The notes beneath the pieces are model-generated. The model was not told where the DNA came from. It saw only the letters and a program-made list of their open reading frames with translations, and did no database searches. Positions 35,501-48,364 of a stretch of DNA of 64,000 nucleotides are shown here, piece after piece. A program made the position numbers and the translations under genes. Origin of the DNA: Euptelea pleiosperma (lineage: Eukaryota > Streptophyta > Magnoliopsida > Ranunculales > Eupteleaceae); contig CM068546.1 in the NCBI GenBank assembly GCA_035048495.1, positions 9,474,435 to 9,538,434 on the forward strand, written 5' to 3'. Position 1 is the stretch's first letter. Every line of letters starts with the position of its first letter.

Positions 35501-38500
35501 TCAGTTTTCCTTCAGCCTGTACACAGAGTCCACATATCCTTCTACATCCCAGAGGAAGGAACCAAAAGCAACAGCCTCCAACACCAACCTCTTCAAGCTT
35601 GAGAATGTGACGACAATCACTTCGTCACTCTCTAGGTCGCTCGTATTCTCATCCCTAAACAGTGCCCAAGTGTGCTTCTCGATCAGATTCACAGCCTCCT
35701 GAGATTTCAGCCTTGCACATCTCTGCAATGTCTCAGAGTCAAACCCCATTACGTAACTCCTTAACTTCTCGGGCTTCCCGCTACCAGTCCGTGACTCTTG
35801 ACACAATGAAGTGGATCGTGTGTTAGTTGATCGGTCAAGAACAACAAGATTTGCCATTCCATGGGGCCGGAACTCTGTAAGTGGAAGGTGGATCCTATGC
35901 CCACGGGGAAGGTGTTGGTGACTCAAAGCTAGAATCAACTCCAAGTTGTGCCTCAAGGAGGCAGACTTCAGGAAGTAGCCATACATAATGGAAGCAGCAT
36001 AGACTCGGCCTAGCTGGAGCCTACGGATCTGAGCCGTGGTCTGATTGTCTGTTACATTAGATCTCCCTCTCCATCCAAGGATGGTGGCAAGATGTTCCCT
36101 TATCATCTCTGTGACCTCAAAGCCATGAATGGACTCGAGCTCCCTGTCCTTTGATGGCCATATCTCTAGCCTGCCATTACTGATGCATCTAGAGAGCCTT
36201 GGAACCATGGGGGCTTTTATCTCAGAGAACTTGTGAACGATTAACATGTACATGACATCTTCAATGGCAATTTGGCACTCACACTCTTTCATTTCAGCAA
36301 TCCTCCTGGTGTTCAGAAGTATAATAAAATTTAGGCAACCAATTATATCGTACAGTGTGGTTCTTAAAAATAAGAGATAAACAGAACAAACAGTTCAAGT
36401 ACAAGAACTCTCAGAACCATACGAAATTTCAGCACCAAAACATGAACAATTAGTCTTAGTTAAAATTCAACAGCCAAATATGACTGTGTGTAAGTTTAAT
36501 TTGACAACTTGGCAGAATCGGTAGCCAGTCGTGTTGGCTCCAGTTAAGGAATTAGTCATTGTGAGAATAAAATGCATAAGAAGCTGCAGTTGAAGAAGCT
36601 AATGTGGAAATAAGAATATGTGGGGTGGGGTTGAACTTTGACTTTTTCTGAACGGTTATTTTTTACCGATAAAGTTACTGGAGTAATGCATAGAACACTG
36701 CTTACAAGGGACTCATATGAGGTTTCTTGGTCCACAAAAGTGTTCCATCAGGATGTACTGCTTGGCAAGCCTCACTGAGCCTGTAAAATTCATGTTATTC
36801 TTGGTGTTGCTCAAAAGAGTACTTGCTGATAACCTCTGAAATGAAATTAATTTACAAAAGTACCTCATCCATAGCTGAAGGGATAACTCTGATGACCTAA
36901 GCCATCAATTCTAGAAATTGATGAACACTTTATCAAACTGAATTTGAAAATTGCAATGACAATAACCTTACAAGTATTGGCTCTTTTCCATGGGCCCATG
37001 ATTAGAGGCGTTTTCGTATTGTCCTCTTGGGTCATGATCATAAATTTTTGGAAATATTAAACAACGAACCACAACAAGAAATACAGCTAGTTCTTTTATT
37101 TTATTACATGTAAAGATAAGATAAGGACTAGGATTGACAAAATGAAATTATGAATAAGAAAGTTAACAAATAAACTAAATTATGCACAGAAGTAAAATAA
37201 ACAAACCACAAGTATTGTCAAAGAACAACGGAAAACAAAGTTTTCTTTGACAAAAGTTCAAATTTGTGATTGATTTCCTTGAAAGGCCAAGAAATAGTTG
37301 GATTCTACATTATTCCCTATCAGCGAAGGAAAACATGTTTCCTGATAACCATGGTGTGAAACACCAACAAAGAATACCTAAAATTGCAAGGACTCCTATA
37401 ATTTATTTTTTTGTAAAGGGTAGGAGAAGTCTTAATTGGAGAACCTGAACCATCTAAATATAGATAAGGGTCAAAACGCATGAGTGTCATAACCAGGAGA
37501 GAAGAGAAAGTGGAAACCTAAGATTCTCAGACCCAAACATTTTATCCTTTCACATCGATCGTATACCAGGTCCACTCTATTCCTTTTCGTGCTCATATTT
37601 TTCTTTCAAACAAGCCTTGACATGTTTTTTTCCCTTTCTTATAAAATTAAATACAATAATCAATATCCCAAATAAACATAAACTTGCCAACCCCAGAAAC
37701 CATATTGGTGGAACTTTAGGAGGGTCAATTCCACATATTTTCATTAATCGTCAAAATAAATCAATTGATCGGATCAGATGTGCTACTCATTGCAATTTTC
37801 AAAACCAGAGGATGATAAAACTCATAATGGAATTATTTTTTTTCACTCTGCCTGCCAAGCATCGCTAGAAAGCAACCTCCATTATAATTTACAAAGCTAG
37901 TGAACATAGTTGGATATGGGTAAATATCAGAACATGACTGGTAAACTAAGTTCTACACTCATGATCAAAACCCGTTAAGCGAACCCAATAGATTGATCAG
38001 CAAATTACAGAAACATGAAAAATATAGAGTGCAAGCTAACACAAGATAGACTAAGGACAGCAAGAAATTCAAGTTTATGTTGTGCTAACCTGTGAAGGCA
38101 TGATTCCATAGAACCCAAGCTATTTTTCTTGCGTGCAATTGCTCCATCCCTATCGGCAGCCAACTCGTCTAGCTGCTCCGCCACCGCAACATGGAAGAGG
38201 TGGCGCTGGTTCTGCAATATACCAGTCAGAAACTTCCCAGCAGACGACCTTGGCTCAAGGGGCGTACGCACACCATTAAACTCGCAATAACTTGACTCCG
38301 CACTTGCAGCCGCAACCAACACTGGTTTCCGGTGACCGTACTCAATCCGTCGCCCAGAATCCCGAGTACCCCAGACCTTAAGGACACTCTATAAACATAA
38401 ACAGAACAAAAACAAGTAAAACAAATCAGTTTCAGCATTGGCTTTTGGTCCTGATAAAATTCAAAAACGAGATATCGAATTTCAGCAAAAATCTAAAGCT

Positions 38501-38818
38501 CTCTGCAATCCTATTTTACAGTTAACAATGATTCACTATATAAATATAATTCTACAAATTAAAAAGAGAACAGAATTGCTTGATTCTAATTTGATCCCTA
38601 AACCCTAAAAAAAAAAAAAAAAAAAAATCAATACCTACAGCACATTTGTAGAAAAGGAAAAAAGATCAAGAACGAACCTGAGAGCGAAGGCTCAAATTGA
38701 AAGAAGAATCAGAGAATCCGAGTTTAGCGAAAGCCTTGCGATCTCCCCCTTGGGACTTCACCACAGCGGGTAAAGCTTCAACAATGGGGATTCCTTTGTA
38801 GAAGGCACAACAGTCCAT
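35501..38818 (-). CDS. UV-B-induced protein At3g17800-like (DUF760), chloroplast
   Basis: Four exons on the reverse strand: 38818-38678, 38388-38090, 36780-36706, 36305-35501. They join in frame into 439 residues with GT-AG introns of 289, 1309 and 400 bp. The start at 38818 opens MDCCAFYKGIPIVEALPAVV, and the first 80 residues are basic and Ser/Ala-rich up to VLVAAASAESS, a likely chloroplast transit peptide. The last exon starts RIAEMKE and carries the DUF760 landmarks, including SYVMGFDSETLQRCARLKSQEAVNLIEKHTWALF. This matches the Arabidopsis At3g17800 family, reported as UV-B inducible; the biochemical role is unknown. A TATATA box lies at 39041-39046 on this strand and a (GA)n leader at 39048-39115. 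The ORF is unbroken, so the gene is probably functional. Confidence 0.9.
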
Positions 38819-39040
38819 CAACAATTTCTATAAACCTCAAAAATCCAGAGAAAGGAAACGTTTTTTCGTTGAAAGAACCGAAAAACCCAGATGAGATCTC
38901 AGTTGAATCAAATAATGGGAGAGATTTAACGAGGAGAATAATTGAAGGTACAGCTACAATTCTTCATCAGAGAGATTAGGGTTTCGAGATCTGGTTTTCC
39001 CTGGTACACTTTGTTATTATGGAGGTTTCCTTATGGGATC

Positions 39041-39046
39041 TATATA
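39041..39046 (-). promoter_or_regulatory. Probable TATA box of the DUF760 gene
   Basis: TATATA followed by GATCCC on the reverse strand, about 220 bp above the start codon, next to a GA/CT-rich tract. Transcription start not determined. Confidence 0.4.
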
Positions 39047-39172
39047 CGAGAGAGAGAGAGGGAAGAGGATGAGAACGACAATGAGGAGTGGGCGAAGGAG
39101 AGAGAGAGGGGGATAGGGATGCCACCTAAGTCAGTCGCTCGGTGAATGATATCCGCTCATTCCTTTCCTTTT

Positions 39173-39551
39173 GAATAAAACTTTGATGATACCAGACTAT
39201 CATCGAGGCCGATGGCAGGCCAGATTATGAGCCACGTGGCATATTCTTAGACGACATTGACCATCTACAAACCAAAAATAAACATGATTAGTAATTTCTA
39301 GGCGTTGGATTGGAGTTATTTTCGTGGGTTGATTTTAACCATGGTAATTTGAGCATTATTGACCTATATTTGGGGTACAAAGATCCAAAGGATCGATATG
39401 ACTAATCAAGCCGATTTTAGGTTTGTAGGTCCCAGCTAGGGATTGGCCAAACATCCATACAGTCGTAGTCCACTAATAGAATGCCACGTGGCTCATATTG
39501 TGGGCTGTCATTGACCTCGATGACAGTCTACTATCATCAAAGTTTTACTCC
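39173..39551. mobile_element. Foldback MITE, full length
   Basis: 379 bp. Termini GAATAAAACTTTGATGAT and ATCATCAAAGTTTTACTC. Flanking 9-mers TTTCCTTTT and CTTGCTTTT match at seven positions. Inserted just beyond the DUF760 promoter region. Confidence 0.8.
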
Positions 39552-39704
39552 TTGCTTTTCCGATATCATCTAGTAACGAATCACGATCCGTCTTTTTCTT
39601 CGCTGGTAAATGGTAATACGGTGGCCGCCCCCACTTTCGAGAAAATATTTGCTATATAATAACACTTCGAAAATCGAAGTCTCTCTCCCCATACTGCCAT
39701 TTAG

Positions 39705-39975
39705 AACTTAGTTTATGGCCTCATGACCTTATGGATGTTTGGATAATCTCTTGGGGGACCCGCATAACAAAGATCAGCTTGATTGGTAATTATAATAGTT
39801 TTATTTTAGTATCAAAACAAGGCTCAAATTCAACGGTCAAAAACAACGATACCAAAATGTTAAATTTAATTGTTAAAAATCACTAATTTTTTATCTGTAG
39901 ATTCATCAAGAGGAGGACCAAATATCCATAAGGTAAGTAAGTCCCAAATAAAATTCCACGTGGAGTTTTGGGGGG
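39705..39975. repeat. Diverged foldback MITE
   Basis: Core and inner arms visible (CTTATGGATGTTTGGATAATC and GACCAAATATCCATAAGGT, CCACGTGG); termini lost. Confidence 0.5.
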
Positions 39976-40332
39976 GTGACTTTACTACAACATCAAGCAC
40001 GTCCGCACTTGCTACCCTTCTCCCATTCCCGGACTTTTTCAACTTTCAGAGGTCGACGGGTTTGTGTGTTGTGTATCCCGAGGACTATCCAATGGTGGCG
40101 TTAGCAACACATCTGCATCTGGTTTTGTCAGGATTGCAAAGTCCAAAATATAATCTAGTATACTGCGGTATCCCAAAATAAAAATAAAATAAAATAAAAT
40201 AAATTTATAGTGTAACAGATGTCAAAATCCGGTTTCCATTCTGCGAACCGTCCAAGCCAAGCCATCTGGTTGAACCAGCGAACCATTTGACCCGGCAATA
40301 AAGTTGGATCTTCGTGTCTTATTTTATCAAGA

Positions 40333-43300
40333 ACTTTTGACATACCCCCATGTTACCTTTGAAATTTGACATACTACCCCATGTTTTGAAAAAGCTGACA
40401 TACCCCCTTGTGACCTGGTCCACCATCTAAGACTTTGATCGACTAACAATTATTTTTCAAAAGGACACAAATGCTCTTATCTTCAACTTGGAAAACAAAG
40501 TGGGTTTGAGATAAAAACCCTAACTCCAAATCAAACTGTTGTGGTGGACAACCGGCCACAAGATTTTGGTGGGTTGGCCACTTATCATCGGCGACTAACC
40601 TACCTGAGTCTCGTGGTCAGCTGTCTACCACTCCGACAATTAATTTAAACTCCAAAATGTTCTTTTTTGTGTTTGTGTGTTTTTTAAGCACATAAAGTTT
40701 TTAACTTCATCTCTTTTCTTATTCCCTTATCTACTTTAATCTCAACTCCCTTCCATCTAACAAAATAGTGACGAAAATCAAGAAACCCATTTGCCCCTTC
40801 TCTTCCATTTCTCCCCCCATGGCACTCCCTCTTCACTATGAATAACCAAAGTACAAAATGTTCTCACTCAATCTCTCATACAACCTCTCACAAGGATTCT
40901 CTCTCTCTCAATGAGAAACAAAGCATAAATGTGCCCCAACATGAACTAGGGTTTCCCAAAAAGAAGGAAATCCGAAATAGAAATCTCCCACGCGTTGATC
41001 TAGTCGCCACCGGAGCCACAAATGACTATCTAAATTTATTCGTTTTTGCCAATAAGCTCCAAGTGCATCATAGTTGGACCATAAGCCGGAAGCTAGGAAG
41101 CCTAAAGCTAGGAAGCCTATAAGCTAATAAGCTAAAAGAGTGCAACAAGCAGCAAGGAATCTTGAGATACTTTGAATCGGGATCTTTTGGCTCAACTTTA
41201 TCCCAGTTTTGCCGAGGGAGCAACCCCATTTTTCACCTTGAATCGTTAGAGAAAAAGAAAAGCATATTTGCTAGTGATTATGAGGCCCCAATTCTTGATT
41301 GGAAGGGACACCAAAGGCCTTTGTCCTTCCATCCCTTGGATAGATAGAGAGGGAGGGCAGAGCTTTTGGTTTTTTCATGTTGTCAAAGAACGAAAGAGCA
41401 TTGAATGAGGGCAACTTGATTTGAATTCACTCTTATACCAGATAGAAGATTGATAGTGTAGTGGAAGCCTATCTGGATAAGCAGCTGAATGGAGCTACGA
41501 AAGAGGAGAGGCTAGGTTCGTCTGTCATCCAATCGATTGGAACAGTCTCATCAATATTAGTATATAATTACGTTGCATGGGTTTTCATGACCAATGGATA
41601 TCTCTTATCTCCCAATGCATCAATTCACCAACTTTCTCAATCAAACTTAATGGCACTCCATTTGGTTGCTTTAAACCTGAATGTGGATTATGCTAGGGTT
41701 ACCCTCTTTCCACCTTCCTCTTCACTATTTGCATGAATGCATGTCCTATCCCACATGCTGCTTATCGAAGAATATCATAACCATCTGCATGGGATTCGTC
41801 TTGGTCAAGGATGTCCTTTTATCTCACATATCTTTTTGCTGATGATTGTATGATTTTTTGTAGAGCCAATCTAGTTGAAGCTAGACATCTACAGGATCTG
41901 CTTCATACCTTTTGCCAAATGTCAGGTTAGCAAATAAATTTCGATAAATTTGGGGCTCTATTCAGTCCGAATATACACCACAAACAACAGAAAGCCATGT
42001 CTCATATTATCCAAATAAAAAATTTGAAGATCTCAGAGAAATATTTGGGTACCCCTCTGTTTGTGGGCCAATCTAAATCGAAAGCTCTTCAACATTGTGT
42101 TGATCGCATCAGAAGTTTGACGGAAGGATATGGAGATCAAAATGGCTTTCGCAAGCCGGGAATACTACATTGATAAAATCGGTTCTGGCCTCTATCCCTA
42201 TTTATCTGATGCAATCACTTTTATTCCCAAAAACAATTTGCAAGGAGATGAATCAATTCTGGTGGGGTGCTTCGAAGGACAAAAAAGTTATGAGATTGGC
42301 ATAATGGTCATCTATCTGTTCATCTAAATATAAAGGAGGGCTTGATTTTAGAAATTTCGGGAGATGAATTTGGCTTTATTATTCAAAACTGCATGGAATA
42401 TTCAACAAAATGATTCCTCTATCATAACCAAGTAGCTGCTCCAAAAGTATAACCGTGGTGAATACATCGGGATGGCGAAGAAATCTCCATCTGCTTCTTG
42501 GTGTTGGAATAGCATCATTACAGCCAAAGATGTCTGTCAAGAGTATGTCATGTGGATTGTTGGGAAAGGAGATAAAATCAATTTTTGGTCTGATTCGTGG
42601 ATTCCCACGACCCATGACCACAAGATAAACTGTCCACGCCCCTCGGACTATCCATTCATGAAAGTCAGTGATTTTATCCTTCCATCTCGCAAGTGGAATG
42701 AAGATTTGTTGGGGGCATGGTTACTTCGCTTGATGAGGAATGAAATTTTAGATATTCCTCTTAGCAAATTTGAATTTCAGGAGAGATGGTATTGGATCTC
42801 GAATCCCAAAGGGCAGCTTTCTCCTAAATTAACGTATCATAAGTTTTCTATAAGACAGCATCGAGCATCGGACTCTAGTTGCCCTTCGGACATATGGAAG
42901 AAAATCTGGAAATTGAAGATTCCTCATCGTGTTCAACTTTTCATGTGGAAATTATGTTGACAAATCCTTCTTACGGAGGTTTTTCTCCATTCTAGAATAC
43001 AATCTATTTTTGCGTTATGTCATCGGTGTGGAAATTATGCTCAGTTTATAGTCTTGGCGATGCAATCTCAATCACTTTTTGTTTATCATTACTCTATTGC
43101 ACATGGTGCGGATGTTTTAGCTTTGTTGGATAAGTTTTCTTCGATTTCTTTTTGTTATATTCCCTGCTCCGCCAATACAGCAGCTCATACTATTGCTGGA
43201 CAGGCTTCTTCTCTTGTAAATACTGTTATTTGGACTTCTGACATCCCCATATGGCTGTCTTCTCTTGTCGATGAGGAACAACGAGTGGATAATGGGTGAT

Positions 43301-43995
43301 GATCTGCATGTAGTTTGTCTGTTCTACGTTTTAATGATAGATCATTGATTACAAAAAAAAAAGGTGTTTTTATTTTACAAAAGAGTTTTATGTCTGAATA
43401 TAGCACATTTATTGAAGATGTGAGACGTGGTGATTGTGAGGAGAAGAACAAGTGAGATTTGAAATTTAAGGTGAGAGATGTGGTGACTGAAATTCAAGTT
43501 CAACGTCACTACTACGACGAATCCAACCACAAAACTTGTAGTCATGTCAATCACTAGCCCATTTGTCATCACCCATTTATCGTCTCCTTGATCTGATCGT
43601 ACGATATGAGCAACAATACCAACACGATAATCTTCAGGTAACAACAAAAATTGAATTGACGTGTTTTTGCTGCCAGATTCAGAGAGAGAAATTGTTGAAC
43701 CACCAAACAATTTTCGGAGAGGAGAAAATGGAATTCATTCTTTGAATGGTGAGCAATGGAGAACCACTGATTGGGTTCTGTAGAGGACATGGTCCCATGT
43801 AATCCTTCCTAAGGCTGAAGATAAGGGCAACATTTTGTCCTTTTGAAAAACAATAGTTAGTCAATGACAATCTTAAGTGGTGGACCGGGTCATAGGGGAT
43901 ATGTCAACTTTTTCAAGATGTGTGGGGGGGGGGGGGGGGGGGGGGGGGGGGCTATGTCAAATTTTGAAGATAACATGGGGGGTTATGTAAAAAAT
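40333..43995. mobile_element. 3.66-kb long-TIR element with poly-G arm
   Basis: The left arm (40333 to about 40490) and right arm (about 43815-43995) are inverted copies over 150 bp or more, from ACTTTTGACATACCCCCATG inward through GACCTGGTCCACCA and CTAACAATTATTTTTCAAAAGGAC to TCTTATCTTC. The right arm holds a 28-G run (43924-43951). The outer 50 bp match the 646-bp element at 32391-33036. The interior contains unrecognised sequence (40500-41450) and a LINE fragment. No transposase is recognised, and the superfamily is unknown. Confidence 0.75.
41740..43362 (+). pseudogene. LINE ORF2 remnant (RT, zinc region, RNase H)
   Basis: Pieces in order: RT with GQGCP-type and FADDCMIF motifs (about 41800-41870), EKYLGTPLFVG (about 42040), a long open piece at 42472-42960 with FWSDSWIP and IWKKIWKLKIPHRVQLFMWKL (zinc-binding region after RT) and the RNase H end at 43054-43299. 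An A run at 43351-43360 looks like the tail. Stops and frameshifts throughout. It sits inside the long-TIR element. Confidence 0.8.
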
Positions 43996-44059
43996 TCCCT
44001 ATTTTTCAATTAACTAGGGTTGCATGTGCCTTGCATGTGAGTAGGGGTGTCTTTGGAAT

Positions 44060-44340
44060 AAGTGGTACACTATTAAAGACCACTAACCGCATGGATGTTT
44101 GGCCCATCCCTAGGTGGACACGCATACAAAAAATCAGTCTGATTGGTGATTTTTAAGCATTTGATTGGCGTTGTTTTCATAGGTTAATTTTTAACTGTGG
44201 AACTTGAGCATTATTTTGGTACAAAGATCCAAATGTTTAAAATCACTAATCATGCTGATGGTTTGTCTGTAGGTACCTAGGGATGGGCCAAACATCCATA
44301 CCATCAGTGTTCTCTAAGAGCGTGCCACGTGGTTCAAATT
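44060..44340. mobile_element. Foldback MITE copy
   Basis: Left AGTGGTACACTATTAAAGACC...GCATGGATGTTTGGCCCATCCC, right GGGATGGGCCAAACATCCATACC...GTGCCACGTGG. Outer ends differ from the family consensus; limits approximate. Confidence 0.65.
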
Positions 44341-44559
44341 GGTCAAGTGTACTTGACTAATTTAAATAAATAATTAATTAAAAGTTAAAATTATTTGCAA
44401 GCAACTGAAGGTACAATTTTAGCCAATGACAAAATGACACCACCATCCACCATGATAACGTCCATAGACCTTGGACCAATGATCATTACTACATTTCATG
44501 AACTTTTTATTTTATTTTTCTTTTAGAAAACATTGAATTTTGGCACCAATAATAAGTGC

Positions 44560-44649
44560 CACGTTGATGATAGACCATTTTATGAACCAGGTGGCACTCT
44601 TAGAGACTACTAACCTTATGGATGTTTAGTCCATCCTTAGGTAGACCTA
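44560..44649. repeat. Left arm of a foldback MITE, cut off
   Basis: GGTGGCACTCTTAGAGACTACTAACC...TTAGGTAGACCTA ends abruptly where the LTR-like sequence starts; no right half found downstream. Confidence 0.6.
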
Positions 44650-46560
44650 TGAAAGTATGATTTTCCCTGGTCGTTGTTACGTGATCCCTAAGTTCAACAA
44701 TATTTGTAATTATCTGATTTCTTGTAAAAGTTGAGACTTGTATAGTGGTATGTGTCGGATGTCGATCCGCACTCGGATGAGTTAATATAATCCAATGAAC
44801 TAAAAAATAATATATAATGTGAACGGTGGAAATATGAGAATGGCGAATCAATTTTAAAACATTTATTTATTGAGATCAAAGAATACTAAAATATCAAACT
44901 GAAATTGCATTAATCAAAGAATGTATACATGGGAATTGAAATTGTAGAAATAAATAAAACATTTAAATTTATTCTAGAAAGCATGTAAATTATCCTAGAA
45001 AGCGATGTAAAGAGAAGGAGATTAGGGAAAAGAAGGGGTAGAGAATAGTAAAGATGTCTAACACAAACCCTATGCGCCTCAGGGTTTGTGAGGAGAGAAG
45101 GTGAGTGAGTTGTAGAGAGAGATTTAGAGAGGGAAAAAGACCTAAAGAGAGAAAGAGAGAAGGTAGAGAGAAAAAATACTGTCAAAACCTACACGCCCTA
45201 GGGTTTTCAAGTTTCTAAAGAGAGGATTTTAGAGAGAGAAAGAGAGGGAAATAAAGAGAAAGTGAACTTCAAACCCTAAATGCCCTAGGGTTCTCAGAGA
45301 AGAGAGAGAAAGTAGAGAGAGAAAGTGAAGAAAGAAATAAACTAGAGAGAGAAAAGAGAAGTAGGAGAGAAAATGAGAGGGATGAGAGAGAAATACCTTG
45401 CAGACTTATTGGGGAGTGCATTGGCCGGCAGATGAACGATCGGCCATGAAGATGGCCAAGAAGGTGTTGTCCATGTGATGGTCGAGTGCATGCTCGTAGA
45501 GGGCAGCAAGCTTTTGCTCACTGGAGAGGTGGTGAATGGTGGTTCGGCTTACAATGGTTGAAGAGGAAGATGAAGAGCACCAAGATAGGGGGCGGTGGTG
45601 CAAAGGTGTGCACCAGTGAGGGGTGCATAAACCATAGGTCATGAGAGGAGAGATCGTGAGCATGTGAAATGCGTGTTGAGGAGTCAATGGTGCAGACCGC
45701 CTGAAAGTGAAGCAATAATGGTACAGGTCAAACTGTTGAGGAGTGGTTGGAGGGGAAGGTGATGGGGAAGAATGGTCAAACTGTGGGTTCCCACGGTTGG
45801 AAAAGCCATGAAAGAGGAGGAGAGAGGATGTCGTAGGTATTTTCGGTTGTGTAGCTTGCTGCCGTTCTTGGAGAGGGCAAGTGTAGCAAGCCCGGTTGGA
45901 GAGGGTGGTTGCACGAACCAGTGAAGGAGGAGACTCGTGGAGGGCAGCAAGGATGTGCCCTGGAGAAGATGGGGAGGGGCCCACGGAGGAGATCCTTTTG
46001 CAGGTTCGGCCTTCTACTGGAGGAAGAAGATCAGGCCGGTGGTGCTATGGTAGCAGGTTGAGGAGAGCTGACGGACGTTACAGGTTTTTAGCCGTGAAGA
46101 TGTACGGCCATGAGGTGGTGCAACCTGACTGCCAATGGAGGAGGGTAAGGTGGAGACTACTTTGGACGGTGTTGGGATTGAGGAAGACGACCAACCTACA
46201 AGTTCTCAAACAACAACACCGTGAAGAGGACGATGCATTGGTTGCAGGTTCGTTGCAACGTGCTAGTAGAGAGGTTGCCGGACATGAGTTACAGTCCGTT
46301 TGGATGGAGTTTGTGGAGGGAGCCACCGACTCTCTCAATAGGAGAGGAGGAGTCGACAACTCCTCTTTCTTTTCTTCTCTTCCTTTCAACGTGAAAGAGA
46401 GAGTTCAAAGAGATATGGGGGAAGGAAAACATATTAGAGAATGAGAGAGGGATGTGAGATGAGGTAGGGTTTCGATGTGGGAAGAAAGGAAGAGATAAAG
46501 AGAGATAAGAGAGAGAGAGAGAGATGATCCCCCAAGTGAGAAGTGTGATATCTCTTGTTC
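44650..46560 (-). mobile_element. Diverged relative of the large LTR
   Basis: Begins TGAAAGTATGATTTTCC, alignable with the LTR edge TGAAATTAAGGTTTTTCC at 49146, and goes on with CAACAATATTTGTAATT and GTGTCGGATgTCGatCCGCACTCGG in the same order, then GAGAGAGAAA-rich and CACC-rich sections. It is shorter and the far edge cannot be fixed. Probably an old, incomplete LTR of the same or a sister family. Confidence 0.6.
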
Positions 46561-47781
46561 TTGGTTACAAATAGTCCAGACCTCCCACACTTGGTTTGGC
46601 AACAAAGCATTTAGTTTGTTTGATCAATGATTAATCTTGATGAGAAGTTCTATTTTGTATCTCTAAAAATATTAAAACTACGCGCAAACTTTGCGTCCTC
46701 TCTATCAATTGACTAATAGTTTTCAACTGATGTCATATAGTTTTGACATTTCTTTACAAAATATATTCAAAGAGACCACATTTATTTATGGCATGTCATC
46801 GAAGACTGGACAAATTTGGTGTACATGTTCAAAAAAGCACTCCCGACAAATACATAGTTCATATATATAATCGGTTTTTACAGAGTACCTATGTTTCAAT
46901 TCCCCACATTTCAACAACAAATTATACTAGAACGCTTAGAGTGCAAGACCAAGAACAAACAGGTCAACTCGGAATGTGGGTTCCACCCACATACGTGAGA
47001 ACAAAATCAACGCTTCAGAGGCATTTGATGCTTTTACATGGCCAGAGATAATTGTGGTCAATGAGATTTTCTCTTTTATGCGTTCTATCAAACATGAGCT
47101 GTGCATCTTTAAGATGTGTAACTGTAACTAAAGTGTGGATATGCAGCGGATAGTCTTGATGGACGATGCCTAACCCGGTAAAAGGATCTGTATTTGGATC
47201 TAGGAGAATGGAGAGACTTTTTTTTGCGTCCGTTTGAGTGATCGTGTCATGAAGATTTGTTGTGAGAGAGGAAAGAGGAGGGAGAGGAGACTGTTGGAAG
47301 GAGACACATCTTGGTTGGAAAGACCTTTCGGTAAGAGAGGCATTTTGGTTGTAAAAAATCTAATATGCCCCCTTTTTTTGAATAAGGGTAATCAAAGTGG
47401 GAAGGATTTTCTTGGAAAAAGTACAAAAAAGATAGAGAGAGTGCCACGTAAAAGGGCTCTGCTTTAGTATAGAAGTATAGATGATCGTAATTAATGGAGT
47501 CATCTTATTCACCCTAGATTTCTCTTATTAGATTATGTACTATATTTAGTTGAGATTTTTTTATATGTATGTTGAGAATTCTCAGGTGTTCTTTAATTTC
47601 CATCTATAGATGGATGTTGGAGAGATTTCTTGAATTAATTTGGTTCTTAAAGATTAATTACTTGTAATAATTTTTTGGGAGGGTCAATTTTAAATAGATT
47701 GGATTTATCCAAAAATAAATAAATAAATTCATATATTTCTTAAAAATATTAATTATTGATTTGTGCTCTGATATATGACAA
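46561..47781. other. No gene seen
   Basis: Includes a 102-codon open frame (46743-47051) and a 77-codon frame (47234-47467) without family features. No clear transposon ends until 47782. Confidence 0.45.
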
Positions 47782-48065
47782 CACTACAAGAAATTCGGCT
47801 TATAGCGATGGACTTTTAGCGACGGCCAGGAAAAACCGTCTTTAAATAAGAATATAGCGACGGTAAAATGCCTAACCGTCGGTATATGGATTTGGCGCTA
47901 AAAAATACATTATATATAGCGATGGCCAGATATAATCCGTCGCTAAAACTATATATAGCGACGGCCAGATGCTGACCCTCGTTATAAGGCACATTTATCG
48001 ACGATTTTTGGCCGTCGCTATATACAGTTTTAGCGAGGGTCAGCATCTGGCCGTCGCTATAAGTC
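47782..48065. repeat. CACTA left subterminal repeats
   Basis: Contains many TAGCGACGGCC or inverted copies. A long inverted pair, TAGCGACGGCCAGATGCTGACCCTCG (from about 47956) and its mirror ending near 48061, could form a hairpin. In known CACTA elements such repeats bind the transposase or TnpA-like protein. Confidence 0.85.
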
Positions 48066-48109
48066 GGGTTATAAAAAAAAAACTTTTAGGTTTTCGCATC
48101 CACGCGAAA

Positions 48110-48294
48110 ATCCCTCCTCTTCTTACTATGTGCGAAACCCCCTTCACCGCCCTCTCCTCCTCCCTTCACCCCTTTGCCCTCTCCACCGGAGTGCTTCGAA
48201 CGTTGTGTGCGAAACCCCCTTCACCACTCGTCCATTGTTCGTTTGTCGCCGTCGCCGCCCTCCGTTCATCTTCCGCCGTTTGTCGAAGCTGCAG
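48110..48294 (+). other. Likely 5' exon of the CACTA-borne transcription unit
   Basis: CG-rich, CCCCTTCACC-rich sequence with a 78-bp internal duplication (GCGAAACCCCCTTCACC at 48131 and 48209), ending at a good splice donor (GCAG then GTATGT at 48295). It resembles a 5' untranslated exon. No long frame. Confidence 0.45.
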
Positions 48295-48364
48295 GTATGT
48301 TATGGTTTTTTAATTTTTTTCGTATCTCTCCTCCCCCATATGGCCGAATGGTTGTTTTTACCAC

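Noticed and set aside
38942..39145. Plus-strand ORF at the DUF760 promoter
   Set aside because: It is the GA-rich leader of the reverse-strand gene read backwards.
45406..46444. Pair of long opposite-strand ORFs (192 and 182 codons)
   Set aside because: They fall inside the LTR-like sequence, have low-complexity translations and lack domains.
46743..47051. 102-codon ORF as a small gene
   Set aside because: No recognised motif, promoter or homology to support it.
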